A stretch of DNA of 64,000 bases, taken from positions 1 through 64,000 of the forward strand of contig NZ_VLPS01000008.1 in the NCBI RefSeq assembly GCF_007570865.1. The letters are read 5' to 3'. The DNA comes from Atlantibacter subterraneus (GTDB lineage Bacteria; Pseudomonadota; Gammaproteobacteria; Enterobacterales; Enterobacteriaceae). The notes beneath the pieces were generated by a model. The model had not been told where the DNA came from. It ran no database searches and saw nothing but the letters and a program-made list of their open reading frames with translations. The stretch's first letter is position 1; each line of letters starts with the position of its first letter. The position numbers and the translations under genes are program-made. This document shows positions 1 through 13,790 of the stretch, one piece after another.

Positions 1-461
<461 letters not shown>

Positions 462-480
462 TTAGTTTTAACCCCGGGGC

Positions 481-2607
<2,127 letters not shown>

Positions 2608-2692
2608 TTATTGCATTAGGCGTTCAGATTAAGTTAACCAGTGCGGGCAACCCAACTGAAGCGCCCGCCTGGTGACTATCATTCCGAAGGGA

Positions 2693-3178
<486 letters not shown>

Positions 3179-3258
3179 TTAATTCAGGATTGTCCAAAAC
3201 TCTACGAGTTTAGTTTGACAGTAATATAAAACGTTTGGCCTTACTTAACGGAGAACCA

Positions 3259-3736
<478 letters not shown>

Positions 3737-3757
3737 GAAATATACAGCGATCTCGGG

Positions 3758-4045
3758 CTACCAGTTCATCTGTCCAGGGTGCGTAATGGCCAATCTGACG
3801 AAGTCATTATAGCTAACCCTGCCGATATCGGTCGAAATTTGACCACTCAAACCTCTCGCAACAATGTCATTTTCCAGCGCGTAAAGGGATATGGAGGCCT
3901 GCTGTAATAATTCAAGGAAGGAAGTGCCTGCGATACCGGCCGCCACGCCATCCTGAATCAGCAAGACATCATCGCCGGGCGCAAGCATCCGCAGGAAGCC
4001 CGTGAAATCCATCTGCCATGGCGAACGCGTTAAGGTATGCAGCAT
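3758..4045 (-). CDS. tusB: TusB, tRNA 2-thiouridine relay subunit
   Basis: Subunit of the TusBCD heterohexamer that passes persulfide sulfur from TusA to TusE for MnmA-dependent 2-thiolation of tRNA wobble uridine. It is 95 residues, from MLHTLTRSPW to HPGQMNW, the family length and ending. It is the last gene of yheO-tusD-tusC-tusB and follows tusC after 7 bases. The str promoter lies partly within and just after its 3' end. Confidence 0.95.
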   Translation of the reverse strand: MLHTLTRSPWQMDFTGFLRMLAPGDDVLLIQDGVAAGIAGTSFLELLQQASISLYALENDIVARGLSGQISTDIGRVSYNDFVRLAITHPGQMNW

Positions 4046-4052
4046 TGAAACC

Positions 4053-4415
4053 TCAGAAACGTAAAATCACATCGTACTGGCTAAGCGTGTCCCGCAGTTG
4101 CACACTGTCCAGCGCTTCTGCCTCCACAACAAACTCGCTGGCGTTCGGGTCCAGCCCGCGTTCGCGCAACGAGTCGGCGCATAGCCAGCAGTTCTCAATA
4201 TCGTAGAGTGCCAGCAGTTTGAAAGTGGCAATATAGTCGCGCGCCAGGATCTCGCCGGGCTGTTGGCCTGCCAGGATTTGAAAAACGCCGTCGCCAATAA
4301 AGAAAACGCCCAACTCATCGCTTAGCGCCGATGTCGCCAACAGCGCGTCCAGCCCTTCACGCCCTGCTGAGGTACCATGGGGAGCGGAAGAAAAAACAAA
4401 CGCGACACGGTTCAT
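4053..4415 (-). CDS. tusC: TusC, tRNA 2-thiouridine relay subunit
   Basis: DsrE/F-family subunit of the TusBCD sulfur-transfer complex. It is 120 residues, starting [21 protein letters not shown] and ending DVILRF. Its ATG overlaps the tusD stop by one base (TGATG), which indicates coupled translation. No catalytic cysteine is expected in this subunit. Confidence 0.95.
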   Translation of the reverse strand: MNRVAFVFSSAPHGTSAGREGLDALLATSALSDELGVFFIGDGVFQILAGQQPGEILARDYIATFKLLALYDIENCWLCADSLRERGLDPNASEFVVEAEALDSVQLRDTLSQYDVILRF

Positions 4416-4801
4416 CAGAATTGCACCATACGATCGCTGGTCAGCGCCGCTTCAGCCAGTGCGCCAAGGCCGCTTAACGTAAATCCAGGCTGTAGATTAG
4501 CGCCAGGCAAATTGAGTTGCTGCGCCTGTTCGTCGTCGGTGATACCGCGTCGTAACGCCGCCGCGACGCAAATGTGCAGCGCCACACCCTGCTCTTCACT
4601 TAAGCGTTGCCAGGCGCGCACCATATCAAACTCATCGCTGGCAGGGGACGTCAGCTGATTGGCGTTATAAACGCCTTCCCGATAAAAGAAGACGCTTTCC
4701 ACACGATGCCCTTCGTCAATGACAGCTCTGGCGAATTGGTAAGCGCTGCTGGCTTGCTGCGTGCCATACGCCGGGCCGGTAACCATAAGCGCAAATCGCA
4801 T
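4415..4801 (-). CDS. tusD: TusD, catalytic sulfurtransferase subunit
   Basis: DsrE-family protein that carries the persulfide in the TusBCD complex. It is 128 residues. Cys78 (ALHICVAAA) is the conserved acceptor cysteine by my count. The gene overlaps yheO by one base (TAATG) and tusC by one base, so the four genes form a tight operon. Confidence 0.96.
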   Translation of the reverse strand: MRFALMVTGPAYGTQQASSAYQFARAVIDEGHRVESVFFYREGVYNANQLTSPASDEFDMVRAWQRLSEEQGVALHICVAAALRRGITDDEQAQQLNLPGANLQPGFTLSGLGALAEAALTSDRMVQF

Positions 4802-5529
4802 TAGCGTTCTTGCCCGGTAAAGTCGCCGCTCTTGAACTGGCGAATATAGAGATAAACCGTGTGTTTGGAGATGTTCAATCGATCGGCGACCTGGTTGATG
4901 GCATCTTTAATATCGAAAATACCTTTCTCATAGAGGTTGAGCACAATCTGGCGGTTCTTGGCATTGTTGGAGACATTGCGATCCGCGTTGACCTCTTCAA
5001 TGGTGAATTCCAGCGTTTGCATCACCAGGTCTTCCACCGAGGAGGCGAAGTTAACCGAGGACGGCACTTCCTGATCCTGGGTTTCCGGCGGCACAAAGGT
5101 GCTCATAATCTGCGAGAACGGCACGTCGAGATTCATATTGATGCACAACAGGCCGATTACCCGCTGATCGCGGTTGCGGATAGCAATAGTGACAGACTTC
5201 ATCAGCACGCCGCTTTTGGCGCGGGTGAAATAGCACTTCGACACGCTGCTGTCGGCACCGGTCATATCATGCAGCATACGCAGCGCCAGGTCGGTTATCG
5301 GCGAACCAATTTTTCGCCCGGTGTGTTCGCCGTTCGCGATGCGGATGGCGGAGCATTTCAGGTCCTGCAAAGAGTGCAACACGATTTCGCAATGTGAGCC
5401 AATTAGCATGGCTAACCCGTCCACTACCGCTTCATAGGATTTAAGAATATCGAAATCAGTTTGATCAAAAGGACGTTGGTCCAGTAAATCAAGTTCACTG
5501 GTCTCGTTAGTTAAAAGCGAATTGGACAT
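4801..5529 (-). CDS. yheO: YheO family PAS-like/helix-turn-helix regulator
   Basis: Predicted transcription factor of 242 residues with two parts. An N-terminal YheO/PAS-like sensor covers about residues 30-150 (for example [18 protein letters not shown]). A C-terminal helix-turn-helix covers about residues 190-235 ([21 protein letters not shown]). It is the first gene of the tus operon. The target and ligand cannot be told from the sequence. Confidence 0.9.
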   Translation of the reverse strand: MSNSLLTNETSELDLLDQRPFDQTDFDILKSYEAVVDGLAMLIGSHCEIVLHSLQDLKCSAIRIANGEHTGRKIGSPITDLALRMLHDMTGADSSVSKCYFTRAKSGVLMKSVTIAIRNRDQRVIGLLCINMNLDVPFSQIMSTFVPPETQDQEVPSSVNFASSVEDLVMQTLEFTIEEVNADRNVSNNAKNRQIVLNLYEKGIFDIKDAINQVADRLNISKHTVYLYIRQFKSGDFTGQER

Positions 5530-5722
5530 GAAAGAATACCACCCTATACATAGAGCCTGTCGTATTTCGGTGTCAGGGCAGACTCATCACTCAGTTGTTA
5601 CGCAAACAGATAAAGTAATACAGCGTCAGACGTGTTTTCCAGTGTTAATTATACCCGTCATCTTTCGGGTTGCCTGTGCCCGGGCCTGAAACATAACGGA
5701 CAAATTCCCTGCGGCAAATAAA

Positions 5723-5749
5723 AAACCGCCGCCTGGCAGGCGGCGGTTT
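5723..5749 (-). terminator. fkpA terminator
   Basis: Strong hairpin AAACCGCCGCC/GGCGGCGGTTT with a 5-base loop, followed on the minus strand by TTTATTTG. It lies 11 bases after the fkpA stop. The rest of 5530-5760, between fkpA and yheO, holds no gene that I can see. Confidence 0.85.
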
Positions 5750-5760
5750 CACACTCTTGC

Positions 5761-6576
5761 TTATTGCTTAGCGTCGTCGCCAGCAGCGGCTTTCTCATCT
5801 GCTTGCGGCGCGGCATCGGCTTTCGGAGCCGGTTTGATGTCCAGCAGCTCTACGTCAAACACCAGGGTAGAGTTGGCAGGAATGCCCGGTACGCCATTTT
5901 TACCGTAAGCCAGCTCTGGTGGGATAACCAGCTTAATTTTGCCGCCTTTCTTGATGTTTTTAAGGCCTTCAGTCCAGCCCGGGATCACACCGTCAAGACG
6001 GAAAGAGAGCGGCTCGCCACGGGTGTATGAGTTATCAAACTCTTTACCGTCAACCAGCGTCCCTTTGTAGTTAACCACAACGGTGTCGCTGTCTTTAGGC
6101 GCTTCGCCAGTACCGGCTTTTTCTACTTTGTACAGCAGGCCGGTAGAGGAGGTTTTCACACCTTTTTCTTTTGCGAAGGTATCACGGTAGGCTTTGCCTT
6201 TATCGGCGTTTTCTTTCGCGTCTTTTTCCATCTTCTCTTGCGCTGAGGCTTTCACACGCGCTTCAAACGCCTGGAGAGTCTGCTCAATTTCCTGATCGGA
6301 AAGTTTGCTCTTATCAGCAAATGCGTCCTGAACACCGGCAATCAGCTGTGCTTTATCTAATTTAATGCCCAGCTTTTCTTGTTCTTTTAATGAGTTTTCC
6401 ATGTAACGACCCAGCGAAGCACCCAGCGCATAAGCTGATTTCTGGTCATCATTTTGGAATGCTGATTTGCTCTCGGCAGAGGCAGCAGGCGCGGCCGCAG
6501 GAGCAGCAAACGCAGGTGCATTCAGAGCAACGGCCAGAGTGGTCGCCAGCAGCGTGACTTTAAACAGTGATTTCAT
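5761..6576 (-). CDS. fkpA: Periplasmic FKBP-type prolyl isomerase/chaperone
   Basis: Folding helper for envelope proteins, 271 residues. It has a signal peptide (MKSLFKVTLLATTLAVALNA, likely cleaved after AFA). A helical dimerisation domain follows at about residues 35-140, then a linker and the FKBP domain at about 150-255 (VVVNYKGTLVDGKEFDNSY, VIPGWTEGL, PPELAYG). The tail is acidic and alanine-rich. A sigma-E-type promoter lies upstream, in line with the envelope-stress control known for this gene. Confidence 0.97.
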   Translation of the reverse strand: MKSLFKVTLLATTLAVALNAPAFAAPAAAPAASAESKSAFQNDDQKSAYALGASLGRYMENSLKEQEKLGIKLDKAQLIAGVQDAFADKSKLSDQEIEQTLQAFEARVKASAQEKMEKDAKENADKGKAYRDTFAKEKGVKTSSTGLLYKVEKAGTGEAPKDSDTVVVNYKGTLVDGKEFDNSYTRGEPLSFRLDGVIPGWTEGLKNIKKGGKIKLVIPPELAYGKNGVPGIPANSTLVFDVELLDIKPAPKADAAPQADEKAAAGDDAKQ

Positions 6577-6687
6577 CCATTTCTCCAGAACCGGGGCCTC
6601 TCACCCCGGATTAATATCAGCAAAGAGGCTTACTATAACGTCGAGGAAGAAATCTACACAATCTTCGGGCCCGTTATAGGATCAAAA

Positions 6688-6715
6688 TGAGACTATTTTT
6701 GTATGCAGAAGTTTC
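6688..6715 (-). promoter_or_regulatory. Sigma-E (RpoE) promoter of fkpA
   Basis: On the minus strand GAAACTT (6709-6715) and TCTCA (6688-6692) are separated by 16 bases, close to the sigma-E consensus GGAACTT-N16-TCTGA. It lies about 110 bases before the fkpA start. fkpA is a known sigma-E target, so sequence and family knowledge agree. Confidence 0.7.
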
Positions 6716-6800
6716 ATCTCCGGTAAATCATCGCTGCAAACACCCTGTTTTTTCGCGTAAAATCCCAAAACTTATTTAAACGCTGTCAGAGAGGTTAGTC

Positions 6801-7019
6801 ATGCAGCATCAATCGACCGAACAACGGCTGGCAGAGCTTGAAAGTCGTCTTGCATTTCAGGAAATTACCATCGAAGAGTTAAACCAGACGGTAACGGCCC
6901 ACGAGCTGGAGATGGTTAAGCTGCGGGAGCATCTTAGGTTATTAGTGGAAAAGCTGAAGGCCACACAACCTTCGATGGTCGCGTCGCAGTCTGAAGAAAC
7001 GCCCCCACCGCATTATTGA
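6801..7019 (+). CDS. slyX: SlyX family coiled-coil protein
   Basis: Small cytoplasmic protein of 72 residues with a continuous heptad-like coiled coil (about residues 5-52) and a polar, proline-rich tail ending PPPHY. Its function is unknown in all species. It is convergent with slyD and shares a terminator with it. A GAGAGG ribosome site precedes the ATG. Confidence 0.92.
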   Translation: MQHQSTEQRLAELESRLAFQEITIEELNQTVTAHELEMVKLREHLRLLVEKLKATQPSMVASQSEETPPPHY

Positions 7020-7027
7020 GAGCAATA

Positions 7028-7052
7028 AAAAAGGCAGCCAGGCTGCCTTTTT
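7028..7052. terminator. Bidirectional slyX/slyD terminator
   Basis: AAAAAGGCAGC, a CAG loop, then GCTGCCTTTTT. The A-run and T-run flank the stem, so it can terminate both slyX (plus) and slyD (minus). Confidence 0.85.
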
Positions 7053-7063
7053 CGTTTTCGCGC

Positions 7064-7651
7064 TTAGTGGCAACCGCAGCCGCCGTTGCCGCCGCAACCG
7101 CCTTTGCCGTGCTCGTGGCCGTGGTCATGGCCGTGACCGCCGCAGCAGCCGTCGTGACCGTGGTCATGATCGTGGTCATGGCCATGCGCGCCGTGAACGT
7201 GGCCATGAGCCAGTTCTTCTTCGGTCGCTTCGCGGATCGCCACAACTTCCACGTTGAATTTCAGATTCTGTCCAGCCAGCATGTGGTTGCCGTCGACCAC
7301 AACGTGATCGTCTTCCACTTCAGTGATTTCAACCGGAACCGGGCCCTGGTCAGTTTCAGCCAGGAAACGCATGCCAACCTGCAGTTCGTCAACGCCCATG
7401 AATACGTCTTTGGGTACGCGCTGCACCAGGTTTTCGTCATACTGGCCGTAAGCGTCGTTGGCACCTACAGCAACGTCGAATTTATCGCCGACGTCGTGGC
7501 CTTCCAGCGCATTTTCCAGACCGGAAATCAGTGAGCCATGACCATGAAGATAGTCCAGCGGTGCACTCACCGGAGACTCATCCACCAATACACCGTCTTC
7601 TGTACGTACCTGATAGGCCAGGCTGACCACCAGGTCTTTTGCTACTTTCAT
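7064..7651 (-). CDS. slyD: SlyD, metal-binding FKBP prolyl isomerase
   Basis: Cytoplasmic peptidyl-prolyl isomerase, chaperone and nickel metallochaperone for hydrogenase maturation, 195 residues. The start is ATG at 7649-7651 (MKVAKDLVVSLAYQV), preceded by CAGGAGATATC; an open frame extends further upstream without family similarity. The FKBP domain (about residues 1-69 and 130-150) is split by the insert-in-flap chaperone domain. The tail from about residue 150 is very rich in His, Cys, Gly and Asp and is the metal-binding segment (for example HGHDHDHDHGHDGCCGG). Confidence 0.96.
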   Translation of the reverse strand: MKVAKDLVVSLAYQVRTEDGVLVDESPVSAPLDYLHGHGSLISGLENALEGHDVGDKFDVAVGANDAYGQYDENLVQRVPKDVFMGVDELQVGMRFLAETDQGPVPVEITEVEDDHVVVDGNHMLAGQNLKFNVEVVAIREATEEELAHGHVHGAHGHDHDHDHGHDGCCGGHGHDHGHEHGKGGCGGNGGCGCH

Positions 7652-7745
7652 GATATCTCCTGAGCGTGGAAAAATTTCTGGCGCCGATTGTAACGGAAAT
7701 CGACGCCTGTGTACCCCTAAGCTTAAAAAAAGCTGGTCGATCGCG

Positions 7746-7940
7746 CTAGTCGGGATGGAAAATCCCAATCACTTGCTCTTGCTCGCGCACATGCGACTGG
7801 GCAGATTTATCCGCCTCACGCATTTGATGGCCGCACTTAACGCATTCAACAATATCGACATTATTTTCGCGCCACATCGCCAGCGAATCCTGCGCCTGGC
7901 AGGACGGACAAACCGCCCCGGCTATAAATCTTTTACGCAC
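7746..7940 (-). CDS. yheV: YheV family zinc-ribbon-like protein
   Basis: Small protein of 64 residues with two CxxC pairs (VCPSCQ and VECVKCGH), which suggests metal binding. The function is not known. I start at GTG 7938-7940 behind GAGGTACC. The codon aligned with the E. coli ATG is ACC here, so the protein is slightly shorter than the E. coli form. It follows kefB by 15 bases and probably belongs to the kefGB-yheV operon. Confidence 0.88.
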   Translation of the reverse strand: MRKRFIAGAVCPSCQAQDSLAMWRENNVDIVECVKCGHQMREADKSAQSHVREQEQVIGIFHPD

Positions 7941-7955
7941 TGCGGTACCTCGTTA

Positions 7956-9761
7956 TTACTCAAATTCATCCCAACCATCAAACTGCCGTCGCTCCTGCTG
8001 CATTTCACGCTGGAAGATCTCTTCCAGTTCGCGGCGAGCTTCGCGCACGCGGGATATCTGCGCGGTATCGGTATGGATGGGCATTAATTCCCGCAGCATA
8101 CGCATATCCAACCGACGAAAATGCAGCTGCGCGCGCTGGGCCTGATGGGGATGCAGTCCCACCGATATTAACGCTTTGCGGCCAAGTTCAAGCGCGCTGG
8201 AAAACGTCTCACGGGAAAATTGCGTAACGCCTGCCTGCAGCAGCTCATGGGCCTCAACGCGCCCCCGCGCACGGGCTAAAATCGCCAGATGAGGAAAATG
8301 CTGTTGGCAAAGGTGCACAATCTTTAGGGTATCTTCCGGCTCATTACTGGTAATGACAATGGATTTTGCTTGTTCCGCCCCGGCAGAACGCAAAAGCTCG
8401 AGTTGTGTCGCATCCCCGTAGTAAACCTTGTAACCGTATTTGCGCATCAGATTGACGCTGCTAATATCGCGCTCCAGCACCGTAATACGCATCTTATTCG
8501 CCATCAGTAAGCGCCCAATCACCTGACCGAAGCGCCCAAAGCCCACCACAATCACCTGCGGCTTATCATCTTCAACCCAGGGTTGCTCATCGCCATCTTC
8601 TGGCTCATTGAACCGGCGCGCCAGATGCTTATCAATGCGCTTCATTAATAGCGGCGTGGTCATCATCGACAGCGTCACGGTAACCAGCAGCAGCGCCATC
8701 TGATCCCCCTGAAACAGCCGCTGCGATGAAGCCGTTGAAAACAGCACAAACGCAAATTCGCCGCCCTGGCTGAGTACGCCGGAAAATTGCAGCCGCTCCG
8801 AATTACGCAACCCGTAGATATGGGCAAGGCCGTACAGCACCGCCATTTTCACCGCCACCAGAATAGCGACGCCCGCCACCACCAGCAGGATATGGGTGTA
8901 CAACACCCCCAGATTGAGCGCCATGCCGACAGAGATAAAGAACAGCCCCAACAAGAGTCCCTTAAAGGGATCGATGGCGATTTCCAGCTCATGGCGATAT
9001 TCGCTTTCCGCCAGCAGGATCCCGGCGATAAACGTCCCCAGCGCCATCGACAGGCCTAACGCATCCATAAACAGCGCCGAGCCCAGCACCAGTAACAGGG
9101 TCGCGGCAGTAAACACCTCGCGCACCCCGGAACTGGCGATGAAGCGAAACACCGGGCGCAGCAGATAACGGCCACCAATCAACATCCCGGCGAACGCCAG
9201 CACCTTGAGACCAACTTTAGTCCAGTCGAGATGCTCATCGGCATTGCCCGCCAGCAGCGGCACCAGCGCCAGCGCCGGGATCACCGCCAGATCCTGAAAC
9301 AGCAGCACTGAAAAGCCCAATTGCCCGGACTCGCTGCGGTTCATGCCTTTTTCACGCATGAGTTGCAGCGCCATCGCGGTAGAAGACATCGCCAGGCCAA
9401 TCCCACCGACAATCGCCGCCTGCCAGGAGAAGTTAGTGAGCATCAGCAACACCGCCAGGATCCCCGCGCTAAGCAGTACCTGCGCTGCCCCCACGCCGAA
9501 AATTGAACGCCGCAGTTGCCACAGTTTCGCCGGGTTCAGCTCCAGCCCGATGATAAACATCAGGAATACCACGCCCAGCTCAGAGAAATGCAGGATCTCA
9601 TCAACGTCGCTGATAAAACCTAACCCCCACGGGCCGATAGCAATCCCCGCCAGCAAGTAGCCCAGCACCGCGCCAATGCCTAAACGCGCCGCCAGCGGCA
9701 CCGCGACCACCGCCGCGAATAAAAACAGCACGCCCGCTAACAACATATCCGCGCCTTCCAT
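7956..9761 (-). CDS. kefB: Glutathione-regulated potassium/proton antiporter KefB
   Basis: Inner-membrane K+ efflux system gated by glutathione adducts, which acidifies the cytoplasm to protect against electrophiles. It is 601 residues from [10 protein letters not shown]. The CPA2 transporter domain has about 12 membrane spans (to residue ~380). It is followed by a cytosolic RCK_N/Rossmann domain ([14 protein letters not shown], about residue 402) and a polar tail. The start ATG 9759-9761 has a strong GGGAGGT site and overlaps the kefG stop by one base (TAATG). Confidence 0.96.
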   Translation of the reverse strand: MEGADMLLAGVLFLFAAVVAVPLAARLGIGAVLGYLLAGIAIGPWGLGFISDVDEILHFSELGVVFLMFIIGLELNPAKLWQLRRSIFGVGAAQVLLSAGILAVLLMLTNFSWQAAIVGGIGLAMSSTAMALQLMREKGMNRSESGQLGFSVLLFQDLAVIPALALVPLLAGNADEHLDWTKVGLKVLAFAGMLIGGRYLLRPVFRFIASSGVREVFTAATLLLVLGSALFMDALGLSMALGTFIAGILLAESEYRHELEIAIDPFKGLLLGLFFISVGMALNLGVLYTHILLVVAGVAILVAVKMAVLYGLAHIYGLRNSERLQFSGVLSQGGEFAFVLFSTASSQRLFQGDQMALLLVTVTLSMMTTPLLMKRIDKHLARRFNEPEDGDEQPWVEDDKPQVIVVGFGRFGQVIGRLLMANKMRITVLERDISSVNLMRKYGYKVYYGDATQLELLRSAGAEQAKSIVITSNEPEDTLKIVHLCQQHFPHLAILARARGRVEAHELLQAGVTQFSRETFSSALELGRKALISVGLHPHQAQRAQLHFRRLDMRMLRELMPIHTDTAQISRVREARRELEEIFQREMQQERRQFDGWDEFE

Positions 9762-10315
9762 TATCGACCTCCCGGAATACGCGGTGACGCCAGCCATTCG
9801 CCATAGGCTTTGGCGTGATTTTCTAATTCTGCCAGCGCCTGGCGACGTGCCCAGTAGACGATCATTGGCGAAAGCCACTGCATATGGCACATGGCCGCCG
9901 TCAGTTCGAAGGGACGAAGAATTTCACTGAGAGAGTAGCGATTAAAACCATCACCGCGATAAGCGCCTTCCGGCTCGCCGGTGGTGATGACGCTACGCCA
10001 GTACTTTCCCGCGAGCTGATTCCCTCCCGGTCCGCTGGCAAAGCCGCGGCTGAGCACCCGGTCGAGCCACTCTTTGAGCAACGCCGGGCAGCTGTAGGTA
10101 TAAAGCGGGTGTTGAAACACAATGACGTCGTGCGCCAACAGCAATTCCTGTTCACGCGGGATATCAATAAAAAAGTCTGGATAGTGTGCATAGAGATCGT
10201 GCACGGTAACATTTGCAAGTTGCGAAGCCGGCTTAAGCAGAACCCGGTTTGCCACCGAGTCCTGGGATTCCGGATGGGCATACAGCAGCAACACTTTCGC
10301 TGTGTCTGACATCAT
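9761..10315 (-). CDS. kefG: KefG, ancillary flavodoxin-like subunit of KefB
   Basis: Soluble NAD(P)H-quinone-oxidoreductase-like protein needed for full KefB activity. It is 184 residues, starting [20 protein letters not shown] at 10313-10315 behind GGAGGGG. It has the flavodoxin-2 fold ([45 protein letters not shown]). It is first in the kefGB operon and divergent from yheS. Confidence 0.95.
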   Translation of the reverse strand: MMSDTAKVLLLYAHPESQDSVANRVLLKPASQLANVTVHDLYAHYPDFFIDIPREQELLLAHDVIVFQHPLYTYSCPALLKEWLDRVLSRGFASGPGGNQLAGKYWRSVITTGEPEGAYRGDGFNRYSLSEILRPFELTAAMCHMQWLSPMIVYWARRQALAELENHAKAYGEWLASPRIPGGR

Positions 10316-10518
10316 TCCCCTCCCGGGCGTAAAACTTTTCTCTTCCCGACGGGCACGCAACTGCCTGCGCCGCCAATCTTCTTGCCGCAATGGCGCAGCC
10401 AGAATGATTTTGTGTATCGTCTTCTTTTTGGGCTACCATTGCGGCCCGGTGCGGCGAATCGCCCACACCTTACATTATCATAATGACAAATTAACATAGT
10501 CAGAACATACGGCGCTCT

Positions 10519-12423
10519 ATGATTGTATTCTCCTCGTTGCAAATTCGTCGCGGCACACGCGTACTGCTGGATAACGCGACCGCTACCATCAACCCTGGCC
10601 AAAAAGTGGGCCTGGTGGGTAAAAACGGCTGCGGTAAATCTACCCTGCTATCGCTGCTGAAAAGCGAAATCACCGCCGACGGGGGGAGCTATACCTTTCC
10701 GGGCAACTGGCAGTTAGCCTGGGTGAATCAGGAAACCCCTGCCCTCGCCGTTCCGGCCATGGAATACGTGATCGATGGCGATCGCGAATACCGCCAGTTT
10801 GAGCGCGAGCTTAACGACGCCAACGTCCGCAACGACGGTCACGCCATTGCCACCGCGCACGGCAAGCTCGACGCCATCAATGCCTGGACCATTCGTTCCC
10901 GCGCCGCCAGCCTGCTGCACGGCTTAGGTTTCAGCAACGAGCAGCTCGACCGCCCGGTCAGCGATTTCTCCGGTGGATGGCGGATGCGCCTTAACCTGGC
11001 GCAGGCGCTGATTTGCCGCTCCGACTTGCTGCTGCTCGATGAACCGACCAACCACCTCGATTTAGATGCGGTTATCTGGCTGGAAAAATGGCTGAAAAGC
11101 TATCAGGGAACGCTGATTTTGATCTCCCACGACCGTGACTTTCTCGATCCGGTGGTGGATAAAATTATTCATATCGAACAGCAGACGATGTTCGAATACA
11201 CCGGCAACTACAGCTCGTTCGAACGCCAGCGCGCCACGCGTCTCGCGCAGCAGCAGTCGATGTATGAAAGCCAGCAGCAGCGCGTGGCGCACCTGCAAAG
11301 CTTTATCGACCGATTTAAAGCCAAAGCTTCGAAAGCGAAGCAGGCCCAGAGCCGTATCAAAATGCTCGAGCGCATGGAGCTGATTCTGCCCGCGCACGTC
11401 GATAATCCGTTCCACTTCAGTTTTCGCGCCCCGGAAAGCCTGCCCAATCCGCTGTTGAAGATGGAAAAAGTCAGCGCGGGCTATGGCGATAAAACGATTC
11501 TCGACTCCATCAAGCTCAACCTGGTGCCGGGCTCGCGCATCGGGTTGCTGGGCCGTAACGGCGCGGGTAAATCGACGCTGATTAAACTGCTGGCGGGCGA
11601 ACTGGCCCCAATGCAGGGTGAGATTGGCCTGGCGAAGGGCATCAAGCTCGGCTATTTCGCCCAGCATCAGCTGGAATTTTTGCGCGCCGATGAGTCGCCG
11701 CTCCAGCACCTGGCGCGTATTGCGCCGCGTGAACTGGAACAGCAGCTGCGCGATTATCTCGGCGGTTTCGGCTTCCAGGGTGATAAGGTCAGCGAGAACA
11801 CTGAACGCTTCTCCGGCGGCGAAAAAGCGCGGCTGGTGCTGGCGCTGATTGTCTGGCAGCGCCCTAACCTGCTGCTGCTCGATGAACCGACTAACCACCT
11901 CGATCTGGATATGCGCCAGGCGCTCACCGATGCGCTAATTGAATTTGAAGGTGCGCTGGTGGTGGTCTCGCACGACCGTCATTTACTGCGTTCCACCACT
12001 GATGATTTATATCTGGTGCACGACGGCAAAGTAGAAGCCTTTGACGGCGATCTGGAAGATTATCAGAAGTGGCTGAGCGACCTGCAAAAGCAGGAGAGCC
12101 AGCCGGCGGAGGCGGCGAAAGAGAACGCCAACAGCGCCCAGTCGCGTAAAGATCAGAAACGCCGCGAGGCGGAGCTGCGCACCCTGACGCAACCGCTGCG
12201 TAAAGAGATTATGCGTCTCGAAAAGCTGATGGAAAAACTCCAGCAGCAGCTGGCGGACGTAGAAGAGCAGCTTGGCGACAGCGCGCTGTACGATCAAAGC
12301 CGCAAGGCCGACTTAACGGAGTGCCTGCAACGCCAGGCAAAAACCAAAGCCGACCTGGAAAATTGCGAAATGGAATGGCTGGACGCTCAGGAGCAGTTAG
12401 AGCAACTGCTTCAGGAATCATAA
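10519..12423 (+). CDS. yheS: ABC-F family ATPase YheS
   Basis: Soluble ABC-F ATPase of 634 residues with no membrane part. ABC domain 1 has Walker A GKNGCGKST (residues 34-42) and signature DFSGGWRMRL with Walker B LLLLDEPTNHLDL. A charged linker at about 240-300 follows. Domain 2 has Walker A GRNGAGKST (about 350) and signature RFSGGEKARL. The C-terminus is a coiled coil (about 530-634). ABC-F proteins act on ribosomes, and the specific task of YheS is inferred only from family membership. It heads yheS-yheT-yheU-prkB. Confidence 0.95.
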   Translation: MIVFSSLQIRRGTRVLLDNATATINPGQKVGLVGKNGCGKSTLLSLLKSEITADGGSYTFPGNWQLAWVNQETPALAVPAMEYVIDGDREYRQFERELNDANVRNDGHAIATAHGKLDAINAWTIRSRAASLLHGLGFSNEQLDRPVSDFSGGWRMRLNLAQALICRSDLLLLDEPTNHLDLDAVIWLEKWLKSYQGTLILISHDRDFLDPVVDKIIHIEQQTMFEYTGNYSSFERQRATRLAQQQSMYESQQQRVAHLQSFIDRFKAKASKAKQAQSRIKMLERMELILPAHVDNPFHFSFRAPESLPNPLLKMEKVSAGYGDKTILDSIKLNLVPGSRIGLLGRNGAGKSTLIKLLAGELAPMQGEIGLAKGIKLGYFAQHQLEFLRADESPLQHLARIAPRELEQQLRDYLGGFGFQGDKVSENTERFSGGEKARLVLALIVWQRPNLLLLDEPTNHLDLDMRQALTDALIEFEGALVVVSHDRHLLRSTTDDLYLVHDGKVEAFDGDLEDYQKWLSDLQKQESQPAEAAKENANSAQSRKDQKRREAELRTLTQPLRKEIMRLEKLMEKLQQQLADVEEQLGDSALYDQSRKADLTECLQRQAKTKADLENCEMEWLDAQEQLEQLLQES

Positions 12424-12450
12424 ACACTAAATAAAACATGAACCTGTGCT

Positions 12451-13467
12451 ATGGCTGAAATTACTCCTGCGGATTTAACCGATAATCAAGAGAAGTCGCG
12501 CCATTTTCGGCCTATGCCGGGGGCACGCAATCCTCACCTGCAAACCATGCTGCCGCGTATTCTGCGGCGGCGGCTTCAGTTCACCCCGGTGTGGCAGCGG
12601 CTCGATACCCCGGACGGCGATTTTGTCGATCTGGCCTGGGGTGAAGATCCTCAAAAGGCGCGCCATAAGCCCCGGCTGGTGATTTTCCACGGTCTGGAAG
12701 GCAGTCTGAACAGCCCTTACGCCCACGGTTTAATCCAGGCGGCGCAAGCCCGCGGCTGGCTGGGAGTCGTCATGCATTTTCGGGGATGCAGCGGTGAGCC
12801 GAATCGCATGCACCGGATTTACCATTCCGGCGAAACGGAAGATGGCCGCTGGTTTCTGGAGTGGATCGCTCAGCAGTTTGGCGAACAACCCACCGCGGCG
12901 GTGGGTTTTTCCCTCGGCGGCAATATGCTGGCCTGCATGCTGGCGAAGTATCCGCAGCTACCGGTCAACGCGACGGTGATTGTTTCCGCGCCGTTTGTAC
13001 TGGAGCACTGCTGCTACCATATGGAAAAAGGCTTCTCGCGAGTCTATCAGCACTACCTGTTGAATCTGCTTAAGGCCAATGCCTCGCGCAAGCTGCTGGC
13101 CTGGCCGGGCACGCTGCCGGTGGATTTAACCCAGTTGAAAAGCATTCGCCGCCTGCGCGAATTCGACGATTTAATCACCTCAAAAGCCCACGGCTTCAAC
13201 GACGCGATCGATTATTACCGCCGCTGTAGCGCGATGCCGCTGCTGCCATCGATTACCCAGCCTACACTTATCATTCATGCGCAGGACGACCCGTTTATGG
13301 ATAGCCACGTTATCCCGGACATCGCCCAACTGCCTGCCAATATCGAATATCAGCTGACTGAATATGGCGGGCACGTGGGATTTGTGGGCGGTACGACACT
13401 GCGCCCAACAATGTGGCTTGAAGCGCGCATTCCCGACTGGCTCACACCTTATCTGGATAAAGCATGA
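12451..13467 (+). CDS. yheT: Alpha/beta hydrolase YheT
   Basis: Predicted hydrolase of the AB_hydrolase/YheT (UPF0017) family, 338 residues. The nucleophile elbow is VGFSLGGNM (about residue 150). The catalytic acid is likely in the HAQDDPFM region and the His in [10 protein letters not shown]. The substrate is unknown. It lies 27 bases after yheS and overlaps yheU by 4 bases (ATGA). Confidence 0.93.
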   Translation: MAEITPADLTDNQEKSRHFRPMPGARNPHLQTMLPRILRRRLQFTPVWQRLDTPDGDFVDLAWGEDPQKARHKPRLVIFHGLEGSLNSPYAHGLIQAAQARGWLGVVMHFRGCSGEPNRMHRIYHSGETEDGRWFLEWIAQQFGEQPTAAVGFSLGGNMLACMLAKYPQLPVNATVIVSAPFVLEHCCYHMEKGFSRVYQHYLLNLLKANASRKLLAWPGTLPVDLTQLKSIRRLREFDDLITSKAHGFNDAIDYYRRCSAMPLLPSITQPTLIIHAQDDPFMDSHVIPDIAQLPANIEYQLTEYGGHVGFVGGTTLRPTMWLEARIPDWLTPYLDKA

Positions 13468-13682
13468 TTATTCCTTGGCAATCCCTCGACCCGGAAACGC
13501 TTGAAAACCTCATCGAAGCTTTTGTCTTGCGGGAAGGCACCGATTATGGTGAACATGAACGCTCGCTCAGCGATAAAGTCTCGCAGGTAAAGCACCAACT
13601 GGAACGCGGTGACGCGGTTCTGGTGTGGTCGGAACTGCATGAAACGGTCAACATTATGCCGCGCGACCAATTCCGGGGCTGA
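13464..13682 (+). CDS. yheU: YheU family protein (UPF0270)
   Basis: Small conserved protein of 72 residues, starting [20 protein letters not shown], with no recognised catalytic motif. Its ATG overlaps the yheT stop, so the two are probably translated together. Function unknown. Confidence 0.92.
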   Translation: MIIPWQSLDPETLENLIEAFVLREGTDYGEHERSLSDKVSQVKHQLERGDAVLVWSELHETVNIMPRDQFRG

Positions 13683-13707
13683 TCCGTTCGCTGAACAATA
13701 AAAACCA

Positions 13708-13730
13708 CTGGCGGCTTATCAGACCGCCAG
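13708..13730 (+). other. yheU-prkB intergenic hairpin
   Basis: CTGGCGG/CCGCCAG inverted repeat with a 9-base loop between yheU and prkB. It lacks a T-tract, so it may be an mRNA processing or partial termination element. Confidence 0.35.
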
Positions 13731-13790
13731 AACTCATTCGCCTTGCACGGGTCTTATTTTCATGTCGCTACCCTAAGGAGTTGTTCCGCT

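Noticed and set aside
7064-7768. Longer slyD starting at 7768
   Set aside because: The extra 39 residues overlap yheV and have no similarity to SlyD. The start at 7651 has an ideal ribosome site.
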